A stretch of 64,000 nucleotides of DNA, taken from contig CAYPXZ010000009.1 of NCBI GenBank assembly GCA_964414785.1, positions 48,110-112,109 on the forward strand, read 5' to 3'. The notes below the pieces were generated by a model that ran no database searches, was not told where the DNA came from, and saw only the letters and a program-made list of their open reading frames with translations. How positions within the stretch are numbered: the first letter of the stretch is position 1; each line of letters starts with the position of its first letter. The stretch comes from Palsa-1447 sp964414785. Lineage in GTDB: Bacteria > Verrucomicrobiota > Verrucomicrobiia > Opitutales > Opitutaceae. The position numbers and the translations under genes were made by a program. This document shows positions 1 through 8,700 of this stretch, one piece after another.

Positions 1-186
1 GCGGTCACGCCCGCCCATTACGACAGCGTGATCGGCGAGGTGATCGCAAAGATCCAGTCCGAGATCGGGGTCGAGCGCTACTCGAACGGGCATTTTAGGA
101 CGGCAGCCCACATGTTCATGGAGATGGTCAAGGCCCCGGTCCTCGACGAGTTCCTGACGCTGCCCGCCTACGAGCTGCTCAAGTAG
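1..186 (+). CDS. aceB: Malate synthase A, C-terminal fragment
   Basis: An open frame enters from the left edge and ends at the TAG at 184-186, giving 61 residues. The C-terminal string FLTLPAYELL is the characteristic end of malate synthase A, which condenses glyoxylate with acetyl-CoA to malate in the cytosol. The gene is cut by the window, so its catalytic core is not visible. It lies 8 bp upstream of uraD on the same strand, at the head of a ureide-degradation operon whose end product is glyoxylate; this context supports the call. Identification rests on a short tail, so isoform A rather than G is inferred from that motif. Confidence 0.8.
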   Translation, partial: AVTPAHYDSVIGEVIAKIQSEIGVERYSNGHFRTAAHMFMEMVKAPVLDEFLTLPAYELLK

Positions 187-194
187 CCGCGCTC

Positions 195-713
195 ATGCCC
201 CTGACGCTCGCCGAATTGAACGCCCTCGACCGCGATGCCTTCGTCGCAGCCCTGGGCCACCTGTTCGAGCATTCCTCATGGGTGGCCGCCGACACCTATG
301 ACCGGAGGCCCTTTGGCAGCGTGGACGAGCTCCACGGCAGGCTCTGCGACACGATGCGCGCGGCCCCCGCGCAGCGGCAGCTTGCGCTGATCCGGGCCCA
401 CCCCGACCTTGCGGGCCGCCTCGCCAAGGCGGGCCAGCTGACGGCGGCCTCGGCCAGGGAGCAGGAGGCGGCCGGGCTCGACCGGCTCACGCCCGGCGAG
501 GCGGCCGAGATCGAGCGCCTGAACAACGCCTACAAGGAGCGGTTCGGCTTCCCCTTCATCATCTGCGCCCGCCTCAACGCCAAGGATGCGATCCTGGCGG
601 CGATGAGGGCTCGGTCCGGAAACACCCCCGACGCGGAGCACTCGACTGCAATGGGTGAAATCGCCAAGATAGCCCGACTTCGACTCAACGAGGCCCTGAA
701 GACCCAGTACTGA
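195..713 (+). CDS. uraD: OHCU decarboxylase (ureide pathway)
   Basis: This 172-residue protein matches 2-oxo-4-hydroxy-4-carboxy-5-ureidoimidazoline decarboxylase, which makes S-allantoin from the product of HIU hydrolase. The catalytic-loop histidine lies in RAHPDLAGRL, and the C-terminal hallmark FGFPFIIC and a late LNEAL helix are both visible. Length is normal for a single-domain UraD. The ATG at 195 follows the aceB stop by 8 bp. The next gene, uraH, starts 1 bp after this stop and supplies the preceding enzyme of the pathway, so the two are almost certainly translated from one message. Confidence 0.95.
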   Translation: MPLTLAELNALDRDAFVAALGHLFEHSSWVAADTYDRRPFGSVDELHGRLCDTMRAAPAQRQLALIRAHPDLAGRLAKAGQLTAASAREQEAAGLDRLTPGEAAEIERLNNAYKERFGFPFIICARLNAKDAILAAMRARSGNTPDAEHSTAMGEIAKIARLRLNEALKTQY

Positions 714-714
714 A

Positions 715-1068
715 ATGGCCGGAAAGCTCAGCACCCACGCCCTTGACCTCACGACGGGCCGCCCTGCGGCGGGCCTTCGGATCGAGCTTCGCAGGATCTC
801 CCCGGAGCCGGGCCTGCTTAAGACTGCAGTCACCAACGCCGACGGCAGGACCGACGCCCCGCTTCTTGCCGGGGCTGAGATGGTGGCCGGTGTCTACCAG
901 CTCGAGTTCCAGGTCGGGGCGTATTTCTCGGGCAAGGGGGCTCCGTCCTCCAAGGTCCCCTTCCTCGACGTCGTGCCGGTGCGCTTCGGGATCGACGACC
1001 CTTCGGCCTCTTACCACGTGCCCCTCCTCGCGACCCCATGGGCCTACAACACCTACAGGGGGAGCTGA
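715..1068 (+). CDS. uraH: 5-hydroxyisourate hydrolase (transthyretin-like)
   Basis: This 117-residue protein is a complete HIU hydrolase, which opens 5-hydroxyisourate (the urate oxidase product) to OHCU. It shows the family's N-terminal block LSTHALDLTTGRPA with the active-site histidine, and the C-terminal signature YHVPLL...YNTYRGS, whose last four residues are diagnostic and separate these enzymes from vertebrate transthyretin. No signal peptide is seen, so it is cytosolic. It sits between uraD and allC with almost no spacing. The urate oxidase that must feed it is not in this window. Confidence 0.95.
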   Translation: MAGKLSTHALDLTTGRPAAGLRIELRRISPEPGLLKTAVTNADGRTDAPLLAGAEMVAGVYQLEFQVGAYFSGKGAPSSKVPFLDVVPVRFGIDDPSASYHVPLLATPWAYNTYRGS

Positions 1069-1077
1069 CGGCGAAGA

Positions 1078-2328
1078 ATGCCAAAGAACACCCTGGCCCA
1101 AGCCGCCTCGAGCCTGGCCCGCCGCCTCGACCAACTCGCGCGGGTTTCAGACGAGCGCGGGGAGACCACGCGGACATTCCTTTCACCGGCCATGGGCCGC
1201 GCGAATACCCTTGTCGGCCGCTGGATGAGGGGCGCGGGCCTGGCGGTCCGGGAGGACGCGGTCGGCAACTTGATCGGCCGGACGAAGGCACGGGCGCCGT
1301 GCGCCAGGACCTTCCTTTTCGGCTCCCACCTCGACACGGTTCGCGACGCGGGCCGATTTGACGGCACGCTTGGCGTCCTCCTGCCCATTGCCGCACTCGA
1401 GGTCGTCCGGAGCCGCGGAATCGATCTTCCGTTCGACGTCGAGGTCGTGGGTTTCTCCGAGGAGGAAGGGGTCAGGTTTCCGAGCGCCTATCTTGGGAGC
1501 AAAGGATACACGGGCCACCTGACCGCGTCCGACCTCGCGCTCCGGGACGCCCAAGGAACCTCGGTCGCGCAGGTGCTCGCCAGGCACAATGGCCGGCGGA
1601 CACCGCCGCCGCGCGCCGCCCACGCTTCGGAGGAACTCATCGGGTACCTCGAGGTTCATATTGAGCAGGGGCCCGTCCTCGAGGACAAGGGGCTTGCCGC
1701 GGGCGTCGTGTCGGCAATCTCGGGACAGACGAGGGCCGTCGTGAGGTTCAGCGGCCGGGCCGGGCACGCGGGTACGACCCCCATGGCCCTGCGAAAAGAT
1801 GCCCTCGCGTGCGCCGCGGAATTCATCCTGGCGACCGAGGCCCTGGCAAGATCGCGGCCCCCGCTCGTGGCGACCGTCGGGCGGATAACGGCGCGGCCGG
1901 GAGCGGCGAACGTCATCGCGGGTGACGTCGAGCTTTCCCTCGACGTGAGGCACCCGGCTGACGCCCCCCGGAAGTCCGCGGTGGCGGCCCTGCGCGCGGC
2001 CGCGCAGAGGATCGCCCGCGGGCGCGGGGTCCGGTCCTCGGTGACGGTGGCCCAGGACAATGGAGCGGTGGCGTGCTCCCACGAGCTCACCGCGCTCCTT
2101 GAGCGCAGCGTGCGCGCCTGCCAGGGCCGGTCGATCGCGCTTGCCAGCGGTGCTGGCCACGACGCGGTCATCGTGTCCTCGATCGCACCGGTCGCCATGC
2201 TCTTTGTACGCTGCAGGGGGGGCCTTAGCCACCACCCGGACGAGCATGTCCGCAGCGGAGACCTCGGGGTCGCCCTTGGCATCGTGGTCGATTTCCTCAC
2301 CCGCATGGCCTACAGGATCGGCCCATGA
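1078..2328 (+). CDS. allC: Allantoate amidohydrolase, M20 family
   Basis: This 416-residue protein belongs to the M20/hydantoinase-carbamoylase family. Metal-site blocks are visible in order: GSHLDTVRDAGRFDGTLGV (first His and bridging Asp), EEEGVRF (Glu pair), LEVHIEQGPVLE (His), the dimerisation block GHAGTTPMALRKDA, and GGLSHHPDEH near the C-terminus. In ureide degradation the family hydrolyses allantoate to ureidoglycine, CO2 and ammonia. It overlaps allB by 4 nt (ATGA). A second, diverged M20 member lies downstream at 4487-5746. Assigning this copy to allantoate and the other to ureidoglycolate is inferred from gene order and could be reversed. Confidence 0.85.
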   Translation: MPKNTLAQAASSLARRLDQLARVSDERGETTRTFLSPAMGRANTLVGRWMRGAGLAVREDAVGNLIGRTKARAPCARTFLFGSHLDTVRDAGRFDGTLGVLLPIAALEVVRSRGIDLPFDVEVVGFSEEEGVRFPSAYLGSKGYTGHLTASDLALRDAQGTSVAQVLARHNGRRTPPPRAAHASEELIGYLEVHIEQGPVLEDKGLAAGVVSAISGQTRAVVRFSGRAGHAGTTPMALRKDALACAAEFILATEALARSRPPLVATVGRITARPGAANVIAGDVELSLDVRHPADAPRKSAVAALRAAAQRIARGRGVRSSVTVAQDNGAVACSHELTALLERSVRACQGRSIALASGAGHDAVIVSSIAPVAMLFVRCRGGLSHHPDEHVRSGDLGVALGIVVDFLTRMAYRIGP

Positions 2329-3686
2329 GCGAACGCTGCGATCTCCTCGTGCGCGGGGCGACCCTCGTCACCTCGGGCGGCCTCACCCGGGCGGACATCG
2401 CCGCCGCCGGGGGCAAGATCGTGAGGATCGGGGCGGACCTCGAACTCGAGGCCCGGGAGACGATTGACGCCCAGGGACTCCACGTCCTTGCGGGGATCAT
2501 CGACTCGCACGTCCATTTCAACGAACCCGGCAGGACGGACTGGGAAGGCGTGGCCACCGGCTCCTCGGCGCTCGCGGCGGGCGGAGGGACGGCATTCTTC
2601 GACATGCCCCTCAACTCGCTCCCGCCCGTGACCGACGCGGCGAGCCTGGCACTCAAGCGCGAGGCGGCCGCGCGCTCGGCGCGCACGGACTTCGCGATCT
2701 GGGGGGGCCTGGTGCCCGGGAACCTCGACCAGCTTGAGCCGATGAGGGATGCGGGCGCCATCGGGTTCAAGGCGTTCATGTGCAACAGCGGAGTCGAGGA
2801 GTTCGGCCGATCGGACCCGGCGACCCTGCGCGCCGGGATGAAGCGCGCCGCCGGGCTTGGGATGCTGGTCGCCGTCCACGCCGAGGACGAGACGCTGGCT
2901 CAGGAGAGGACGGCGCAGGCCCACGCCCGCGGCACGGACATCCGCTCGTGGCTCACGTCGCGGCCCGTGGAGCTCGAGCTTGCGGCGATCAGGACCGCCA
3001 CCGAAATCGCCGGCGAGACGGGATGCTCGCTTCACATCGTGCACGTGAGCAGCCCCGAGGGGGTCGCGCTCGCGCGCGAGGCAAGGGGACGGGGCGTCGA
3101 CGTTTCGATCGAGACCTGCCCCCACTACCTCCTCCTTTCCGAGCAGGATGTCCTCGACCGCGGGTCGCCCGCAAAGTGCTTCCCGCCCCTGCGCCCCGAG
3201 GCGCTAAGGCTCGGGCTCTGGCGGGCCCTGGAGTCGGGCCTTATCGACACCGTCGGTTCCGACCACTCGCCGGCGCCCCCGGAGATGAAGAAATCGGCGG
3301 ACTTCTTCGAGAACTGGGGGGGGATCTCGGGATGCCAGCACGGGTTTGGCCTTTTGCTCTCGGAGGCCCTGGCCCGCCAGGCTCCTGGGACCGCGCTGCC
3401 CCTCCTTTCGAATCTCCTTTCGGCCAATGTCGCCCGAAGGTTCCGGATCGACCGCTCGAAGGGCCGGCTTGCCGAGGGCCTCGACGCCGACATGACGATC
3501 ATCGAGATCGGCGCCGAACACGCGCTCTCCAACTCGGAACTCCTCTACCGGCACCGCCAGGGCCCTTACGACGGGCGGAAATCGCGCGTGCGGATCGCGC
3601 GGACGATCGTCCGGGGGCGGACGGTATTTTCTCAGGGCCGGGTTGCACAGGGCGGCCCCGCAGGTCAATTTATCCGGCCAACCTAG
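2325..3686 (+). CDS. allB: Allantoinase
   Basis: This 453-residue protein is a cyclic amidohydrolase that opens allantoin to allantoate. Binuclear metal-site residues are visible: DSHVHFNEPGRTDWEG (HxH), the carboxylated lysine in GFKAFMCNSG, VHAED, HIVHVSS, ETCPHYL and the aspartate in VGSDHSPAP. EPGR with WEG, and MCNSG after the lysine, favour allantoinase over dihydropyrimidinase or dihydroorotase. Its ATG overlaps the allC stop by 4 nt, so the two are translationally coupled and may carry out consecutive steps. Confidence 0.95.
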   Translation: MSERCDLLVRGATLVTSGGLTRADIAAAGGKIVRIGADLELEARETIDAQGLHVLAGIIDSHVHFNEPGRTDWEGVATGSSALAAGGGTAFFDMPLNSLPPVTDAASLALKREAAARSARTDFAIWGGLVPGNLDQLEPMRDAGAIGFKAFMCNSGVEEFGRSDPATLRAGMKRAAGLGMLVAVHAEDETLAQERTAQAHARGTDIRSWLTSRPVELELAAIRTATEIAGETGCSLHIVHVSSPEGVALAREARGRGVDVSIETCPHYLLLSEQDVLDRGSPAKCFPPLRPEALRLGLWRALESGLIDTVGSDHSPAPPEMKKSADFFENWGGISGCQHGFGLLLSEALARQAPGTALPLLSNLLSANVARRFRIDRSKGRLAEGLDADMTIIEIGAEHALSNSELLYRHRQGPYDGRKSRVRIARTIVRGRTVFSQGRVAQGGPAGQFIRPT

Positions 3687-3746
3687 GCCCCCTGGCACCC
3701 TCGGCGCGCGACCTGCTTAGAAACCCAGAATCTCCCCCCAAATCCC

Positions 3747-4490
3747 ATGCCTGAACTCTTTGGACACACCCGAGCACACGTAGGGCCGCGCCATGCGCTC
3801 ATCACCGCGGACAACCACGTGAACAGCGTCATACCCGGCATCACCGGGGCGACCGCCGTCGTGCTGGTGAGCCCGGCCATGGGCGCGAGCATGGCCCAGA
3901 CCCTGCTGACGTTCCAGTCCGGGGGAGGGGCCGGCATAGAGCCCAGCGATATCGAGACCTTCGGCTTCGTCATGGACGGAGCCACCACGGTGTCGGTCGC
4001 GGGAGCCAAGCGCCGCCTGGGGGCAGGGGGCTTCTTCTTCTGCCCGGCGGGCTCCGGATGGGGCCTTTCGGCTCCGAAAAAGGGTTCCCGCCTCATGCTC
4101 TTCCAGAAGAAGTATGCTCCCCTCAAGGGTTCGAAGGCCCCGCGTGCGATCTTTGGAGACCAGTCCAGGGTGAAGGGGACCCCCTTCCTCGGCGACCCGG
4201 CTGCCAACCTCCAGGTGCTCCTTCCGGACGAGCCGGCATTCGACATGGCCGTCAACCTCTTCGCCTACCAGCCCGGCGGCCACCTGCCCTTTGTCGAGGT
4301 CCACATCATGGAGCACGGGCTTGTCATGCTCTCGGGGGAGGGCGTGTACCGCCTCGAGGACTCCTGGTATCCGGTGCGGGCCGGCGACGCGATCTGGATG
4401 GCCCCCTATTGCAAGCAGTGGTTTGTCGCCATGGGCAAGGTCCCCGCGCGATACCTCTACTACAAGGACGTGAACAGGGCGCCCCTATGA
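3747..4490 (+). CDS. allE: (S)-ureidoglycine aminohydrolase, bicupin
   Basis: This 247-residue protein has the double-cupin architecture of AllE/YlbA/UGHY, the manganese enzyme that releases ammonia from S-ureidoglycine to give S-ureidoglycolate. The N-terminal block RAHVGPRHALITADNHV and the C-terminal metal-binding cupin FVEVHIMEHGLVMLSGEG, followed by GDAIWMAPYCKQWF, are characteristic. The 60 bp before it (3687-3746) is the largest gap inside the operon and could hold an internal promoter, though none is obvious. Its stop overlaps the next ATG (ATGA at 4487-4490). Confidence 0.95.
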   Translation: MPELFGHTRAHVGPRHALITADNHVNSVIPGITGATAVVLVSPAMGASMAQTLLTFQSGGGAGIEPSDIETFGFVMDGATTVSVAGAKRRLGAGGFFFCPAGSGWGLSAPKKGSRLMLFQKKYAPLKGSKAPRAIFGDQSRVKGTPFLGDPAANLQVLLPDEPAFDMAVNLFAYQPGGHLPFVEVHIMEHGLVMLSGEGVYRLEDSWYPVRAGDAIWMAPYCKQWFVAMGKVPARYLYYKDVNRAPL

Positions 4491-5746
4491 CAGGACCGGT
4501 GTCCGAGCTGAAGATCGCGATCGACAGCGCGGCGCTCAAGCGCCGCGTCGACGAGCTGGCCCGGATATCGGAGGCCCCGGCCCCGGTCGTCACCCGGGTT
4601 CTCTTCTCGGAGGCCGACATGCGGGGCAGGGAGTACGTCCGAAGGGCGGCTCGCGAGGCGGGCCTTGCTCTCAGGGAGGATGCCGTCGGAAACATCTTTG
4701 CCCGGTGGGAGGGGAGCGAGCCCGGCCTGCCGGCCGTCGGCTCGGGATCCCACACGGACGCGATACCGAACGCGGGCAGGTACGACGGCGTCGTCGGGGT
4801 CCTCGGCGCCTTCGAGGCGCTTGCCGCGCTCAGGCGTGCGGGCTTCAAGCCCAGGCGCTCCCTCGAGGTCGTGATGTTCACGGCCGAGGAGCCCACGCGC
4901 TTCGGCCTCGGGTGCCTGGGGAGCCGGCTCATGGCGGGAACGATCCCCGTAGAGAAGGCCCGCTCCCTCCGGGACCGCGAGGGGCGTACGCTCGACGAGC
5001 TGCGCGCCGCCGCGGGCTACTCGGGCCCCCTTGAGTCGGTGCGCCTGCCGAGCGGCCACTACCACTCGTTTGTCGAGCTCCACATCGAGCAGGGCCCGAT
5101 CCTGGAGGAGAAGAATATCCCCATAGGCATCGTCGAGCACATCGCGGGCCCGAGCAGCTACCGCGTCACCCTTCACGGGGAGGGCGGGCACGCCGGGGCG
5201 GTCCTGATGCCCGTGCGCCACGACGCCATGCTCGCAGGGGCGGAGATCGCGCTCGCCGTCGAGCGCGCCGCCTTGGAAAGCGGCAGCCCGGACACGGTGG
5301 GGACGGTCGGCGTCTTCCGGATCGAGCCGGGGGCGGTGAACAGCGTGCCCTTCAAGGCCTACCTCGAGATCGACCTCAGGGACGCCCGGCTCGACACGCG
5401 CTCCAAGGCCCTGGCCGACATCAAGGCCGCGGCCGCCCGCGCATGCGCGAAACGCGGCGTGAAGATGGACTTCGAGGAGATCAACGAGGACCCCCCCGCG
5501 GAGGGCGACCAGCGGACGGTCGCGATCGCGGAGAAGGTTTGCTCGGAATTGGGCCTTCGCTCCCTGCGCATGGTGAGCCGGGCCTACCACGACTCCCTGT
5601 TCATGTCGCGGGTCAGCCCGACCACCATGATCTTTATCCCCTGCCTCAACGGATGGAGCCACCGGCCCGAGGAGTTTGCCACGACCGAGCACATCGCCTC
5701 CGGGGCGCTGGTGCTGGCCCACACCATGGCGAGGCTCGCCGTCTGA
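4487..5746 (+). CDS. M20 amidohydrolase, probably ureidoglycolate amidohydrolase
   Basis: The start is the ATG at 4487, overlapping the allE stop; the frame is open further upstream but only within allE. The 419-residue product is an M20-family amidase with GSGSHTDAIPNAGRYDGVVG, AEEPTRFG, VELHIEQGPILEE, GGHAGAVLMPVRHD and a C-terminal GWSHRPEEF block. It is clearly diverged from the allC copy at 1078. Following an ureidoglycine aminohydrolase directly, the most economical role is hydrolysis of ureidoglycolate to glyoxylate, CO2 and two ammonia (UAH). A second allantoate amidohydrolase or N-carbamoyl amino acid hydrolase is the main alternative. Confidence 0.75.
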   Translation: MTGPVSELKIAIDSAALKRRVDELARISEAPAPVVTRVLFSEADMRGREYVRRAAREAGLALREDAVGNIFARWEGSEPGLPAVGSGSHTDAIPNAGRYDGVVGVLGAFEALAALRRAGFKPRRSLEVVMFTAEEPTRFGLGCLGSRLMAGTIPVEKARSLRDREGRTLDELRAAAGYSGPLESVRLPSGHYHSFVELHIEQGPILEEKNIPIGIVEHIAGPSSYRVTLHGEGGHAGAVLMPVRHDAMLAGAEIALAVERAALESGSPDTVGTVGVFRIEPGAVNSVPFKAYLEIDLRDARLDTRSKALADIKAAAARACAKRGVKMDFEEINEDPPAEGDQRTVAIAEKVCSELGLRSLRMVSRAYHDSLFMSRVSPTTMIFIPCLNGWSHRPEEFATTEHIASGALVLAHTMARLAV

Positions 5747-5749
5747 CCC

Positions 5750-8700
5750 ATGGGATTTGAATTCACGCTCAACGGCCGGATGGTCCAGGTGGACGGAGCG
5801 GCCCCGACGACGACCCTCCTCGAATTCCTAAGGACGAGCGGGCTGACGGGGAGCAAGCAGGGGTGCGCCGAGGGCGACTGCGGCGCCTGCACCGTGGCGA
5901 TCGTCGAGCGCGACGGCTCGGGCAAGGCGACCTACCGCGGGGTGAACAGCTGCATCGCGCTCCTTCCCATGTTCGCGGGGCGCGAGGTGGTGACGGTCGA
6001 GGGCCTCTCCCCGGAGGGGGGCGAGCTCCACCCGGTGCAGTCCGCAATGGTGGAGCACTACGGCTCGCAATGCGGCTACTGCACGCCGGGCTTCGTCATG
6101 TCGCTTTTCGAGGGCTACTACCGCGGCGACTGCAAGGGGCCGTGCGAGATCAGCGACCAGCTTGGCGGCAATCTGTGCCGCTGCACGGGATACCGGCCCA
6201 TAAGGGATGCCGCGCTCAACGTTCTCGCCGGGCCCAAGGCGGCCGCGGCGAACGACCCGTTCCGAGAGAGGCTCGGGTCCCCAGCGGCGCCCCCGGGGCC
6301 CCTCGACTACCAGGCTGGGGCGGAGCGTTTCGTCAGGCCCACGACGCTCGGGGGCCTCTTTGCGGCCCTCAAGGAGCATCCGCAGGCGACGCTTGTCGCG
6401 GGTGCGACGGAAGTCGGCGTCGACATCACGAAGAAATCAAGGGCCTTCCCCTTCCTCGTCTCGACCGAGGCGGTCCCCGAGCTCACACGGATCACGAAGA
6501 GCGACTCCGAGTGGAGGATAGGCGCCTCGGCAACGCTGACGGCCGTTGAGGAGGCCGTCGCCGGCGAATACCCCTCGCTCGCGAAGATGCTCAAGGTTTT
6601 TGCCGCAAGGCAGATACGAAACAGGGCGACCCTCGGTGGCAATCTTGCGACGGCGTCGCCAATCGGCGACGCGGCCCCGGTCCTCCTCTCCCTGGACGCC
6701 GACCTCGTGCTCCGGTCGGCAGGGGGCGAGCGAAGGGTGGCGATCTCGGATTTCTTCACGGCCTACCGCAAGACCCTCCTCCAGCCCGGCGAGATTATTG
6801 CGGAGATCGTGCTGGGGCGCTTCAACCCAAAGGGGGATCTCACCCGCACGTCGGACTTCCTGAAGGTGTCCAAGCGGCGGGAACTCGACATCAGCATCGT
6901 CGCCGCGGCGTTCGCCATCGACACCGACAGGGACGGGGTCGTGCGGCGCGCCCGCCTGGCCTACGGCGGCGTCGCGGCCACCCCCGTGCGCGCGCGCAAT
7001 GCGGAGGCGGCGCTCGAAGGCAGGACGGTCGCGGCGGCCGCCGGGGACGTCGCGCGGATCCTTGCGGGCGAATTCAAGCCGATCGACGACGTGCGCGGCG
7101 GGGCGGACTATCGCCGGGGGCTCATCGTGAGCCTCTGGGAAAAGTTCGCCTCGGGATCGACGAGTATAGCCCAGGACGGCGCCCTGGATTTCCCGAAGGG
7201 CGCCGATGCCTCGAAGGCGGACGAGTCCAGGGCGCTTCGCCACGAGAGCGCCGTGGGCCACGTCACGGGGAGGGCCCTCTACGCGGACGACACGGCGCAG
7301 AGAAGGCCGATGCTGGACCTGTGGCCGGTCTGTGCCCCGCATGCCCGCGCCCACATCAAGCGGCGCGACGCAGCCCGGGCCCGGGCGATGCCCGGGGTCG
7401 TCGCCGTCCTCATGGCCGAGGACATCCCCGGGATCAACAACGTGGGGACCTTCCACGACGAGCCGCTGTTCGCCGACAAGGAGATCCTCTACCACGGCCA
7501 GGTTGTCGCCGTCGTCGTCGGCCACTCGCTCCGGGAGTGCCGCGCCGCGGCCGCCGCCGTCGAGGTGGAGTACGAACCGTTGCCCCCGCTGACAGGGATC
7601 AAGGAGGCCATCGCCAGGCGGAGCTTCCACACGCCGCCGCACACCCTGGCCCGGGGGGACAGCGCCTCCGCCCTTTCCCGGGCGCCTAAGAGGCTGGACG
7701 GTGAGTTCTCGTTCGGCGGCCAGGAGCATTTCTACCTCGAGACGCAGGCCGCCTGGGCCGAGGCCGGGGAGGCGGGGTCCGTCTTCGTCAGCTCGTCCAC
7801 CCAGCACCCGACCGAGATCCAGGCCATCGTCTCCGAGGTCCTCGGCGAGCCCCGCAACAAGGTCGTCGTGCAGTCCCCGCGGATGGGCGGCGGGTTCGGG
7901 GGCAAGGAGACGCAAGGGAACGCCTTCGCCGCGATGGTGGCCCTGGCCTCCGTGAAGACACGCAGTCCCGTCCGGATCCAGCTCGACCGCGACGTCGACA
8001 TGATGGTCACCGGCAAGCGCCATCCCTTCCATGCGAGGTTCTCGGTCGGCCACGATGAGGACGGGATGCTGCTGGCCGCGGAGGTCGACCTTTTTTCCGA
8101 CGGCGGATGGTCCCTCGACCTGTCCCAGCCCGTGCTCGACCGGGCGCTCTTCCACCTCGACAACGCCTACTACATCCCGGCGGTGCGCTTCACCGGCCTC
8201 ATCGCCAAGACGAACGTCGCCTCCAACACGGCATTCCGCGGATTCGGCGGCCCGCAGGGCATGCTGGTCATGGAGGAGATCGTCGACCGGGTCTCGCGAA
8301 GGCTCGGCCTTCCCCCGGAGGTCGTCCGGGGGCGAAACCTCTACAGGGGCTCCGGCGAAACCAACACGACCCACTTCTTCCAGGAGATCGGCGACAACAG
8401 GCTCCAGACGGTGTGGGCCCAGGTGCAGCGCGAGGCCGGCTTCGAGGAGAGGCGCCGGTCGGTCGACGCCTGGAATGCGGCCAACCCCCGGGTGAAGCGC
8501 GGCCTCGCCGTAACCCCGCTCAAGTTCGGGATCGCCTTCACGCTCACCCACTACAACCAGGCCGGGGCCCTCGTCCTGCTCTACACCGACGGCACGGCAC
8601 AGGTGAGCCACGGCGGGACCGAGATGGGCCAGGGTCTCCACACGAAGATGCGCGGGGTCGCGATGCGCGAGCTGGGCCTTCCCGCGGGCAGCGTCCGGAT

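Noticed and set aside
6437..8641. Very long open frame (734 codons) antisense to xdh
   Set aside because: It is a GC-driven shadow: rich in Arg/Gly/Pro/His, without domains, and fully opposite a clear xanthine dehydrogenase. The same applies to 4460-5722, 1183-2247, 32004-33587, 33550-34956, 46587-47774, 53424-54662 and, on the plus strand, 40019-41047 and 42353-43894.
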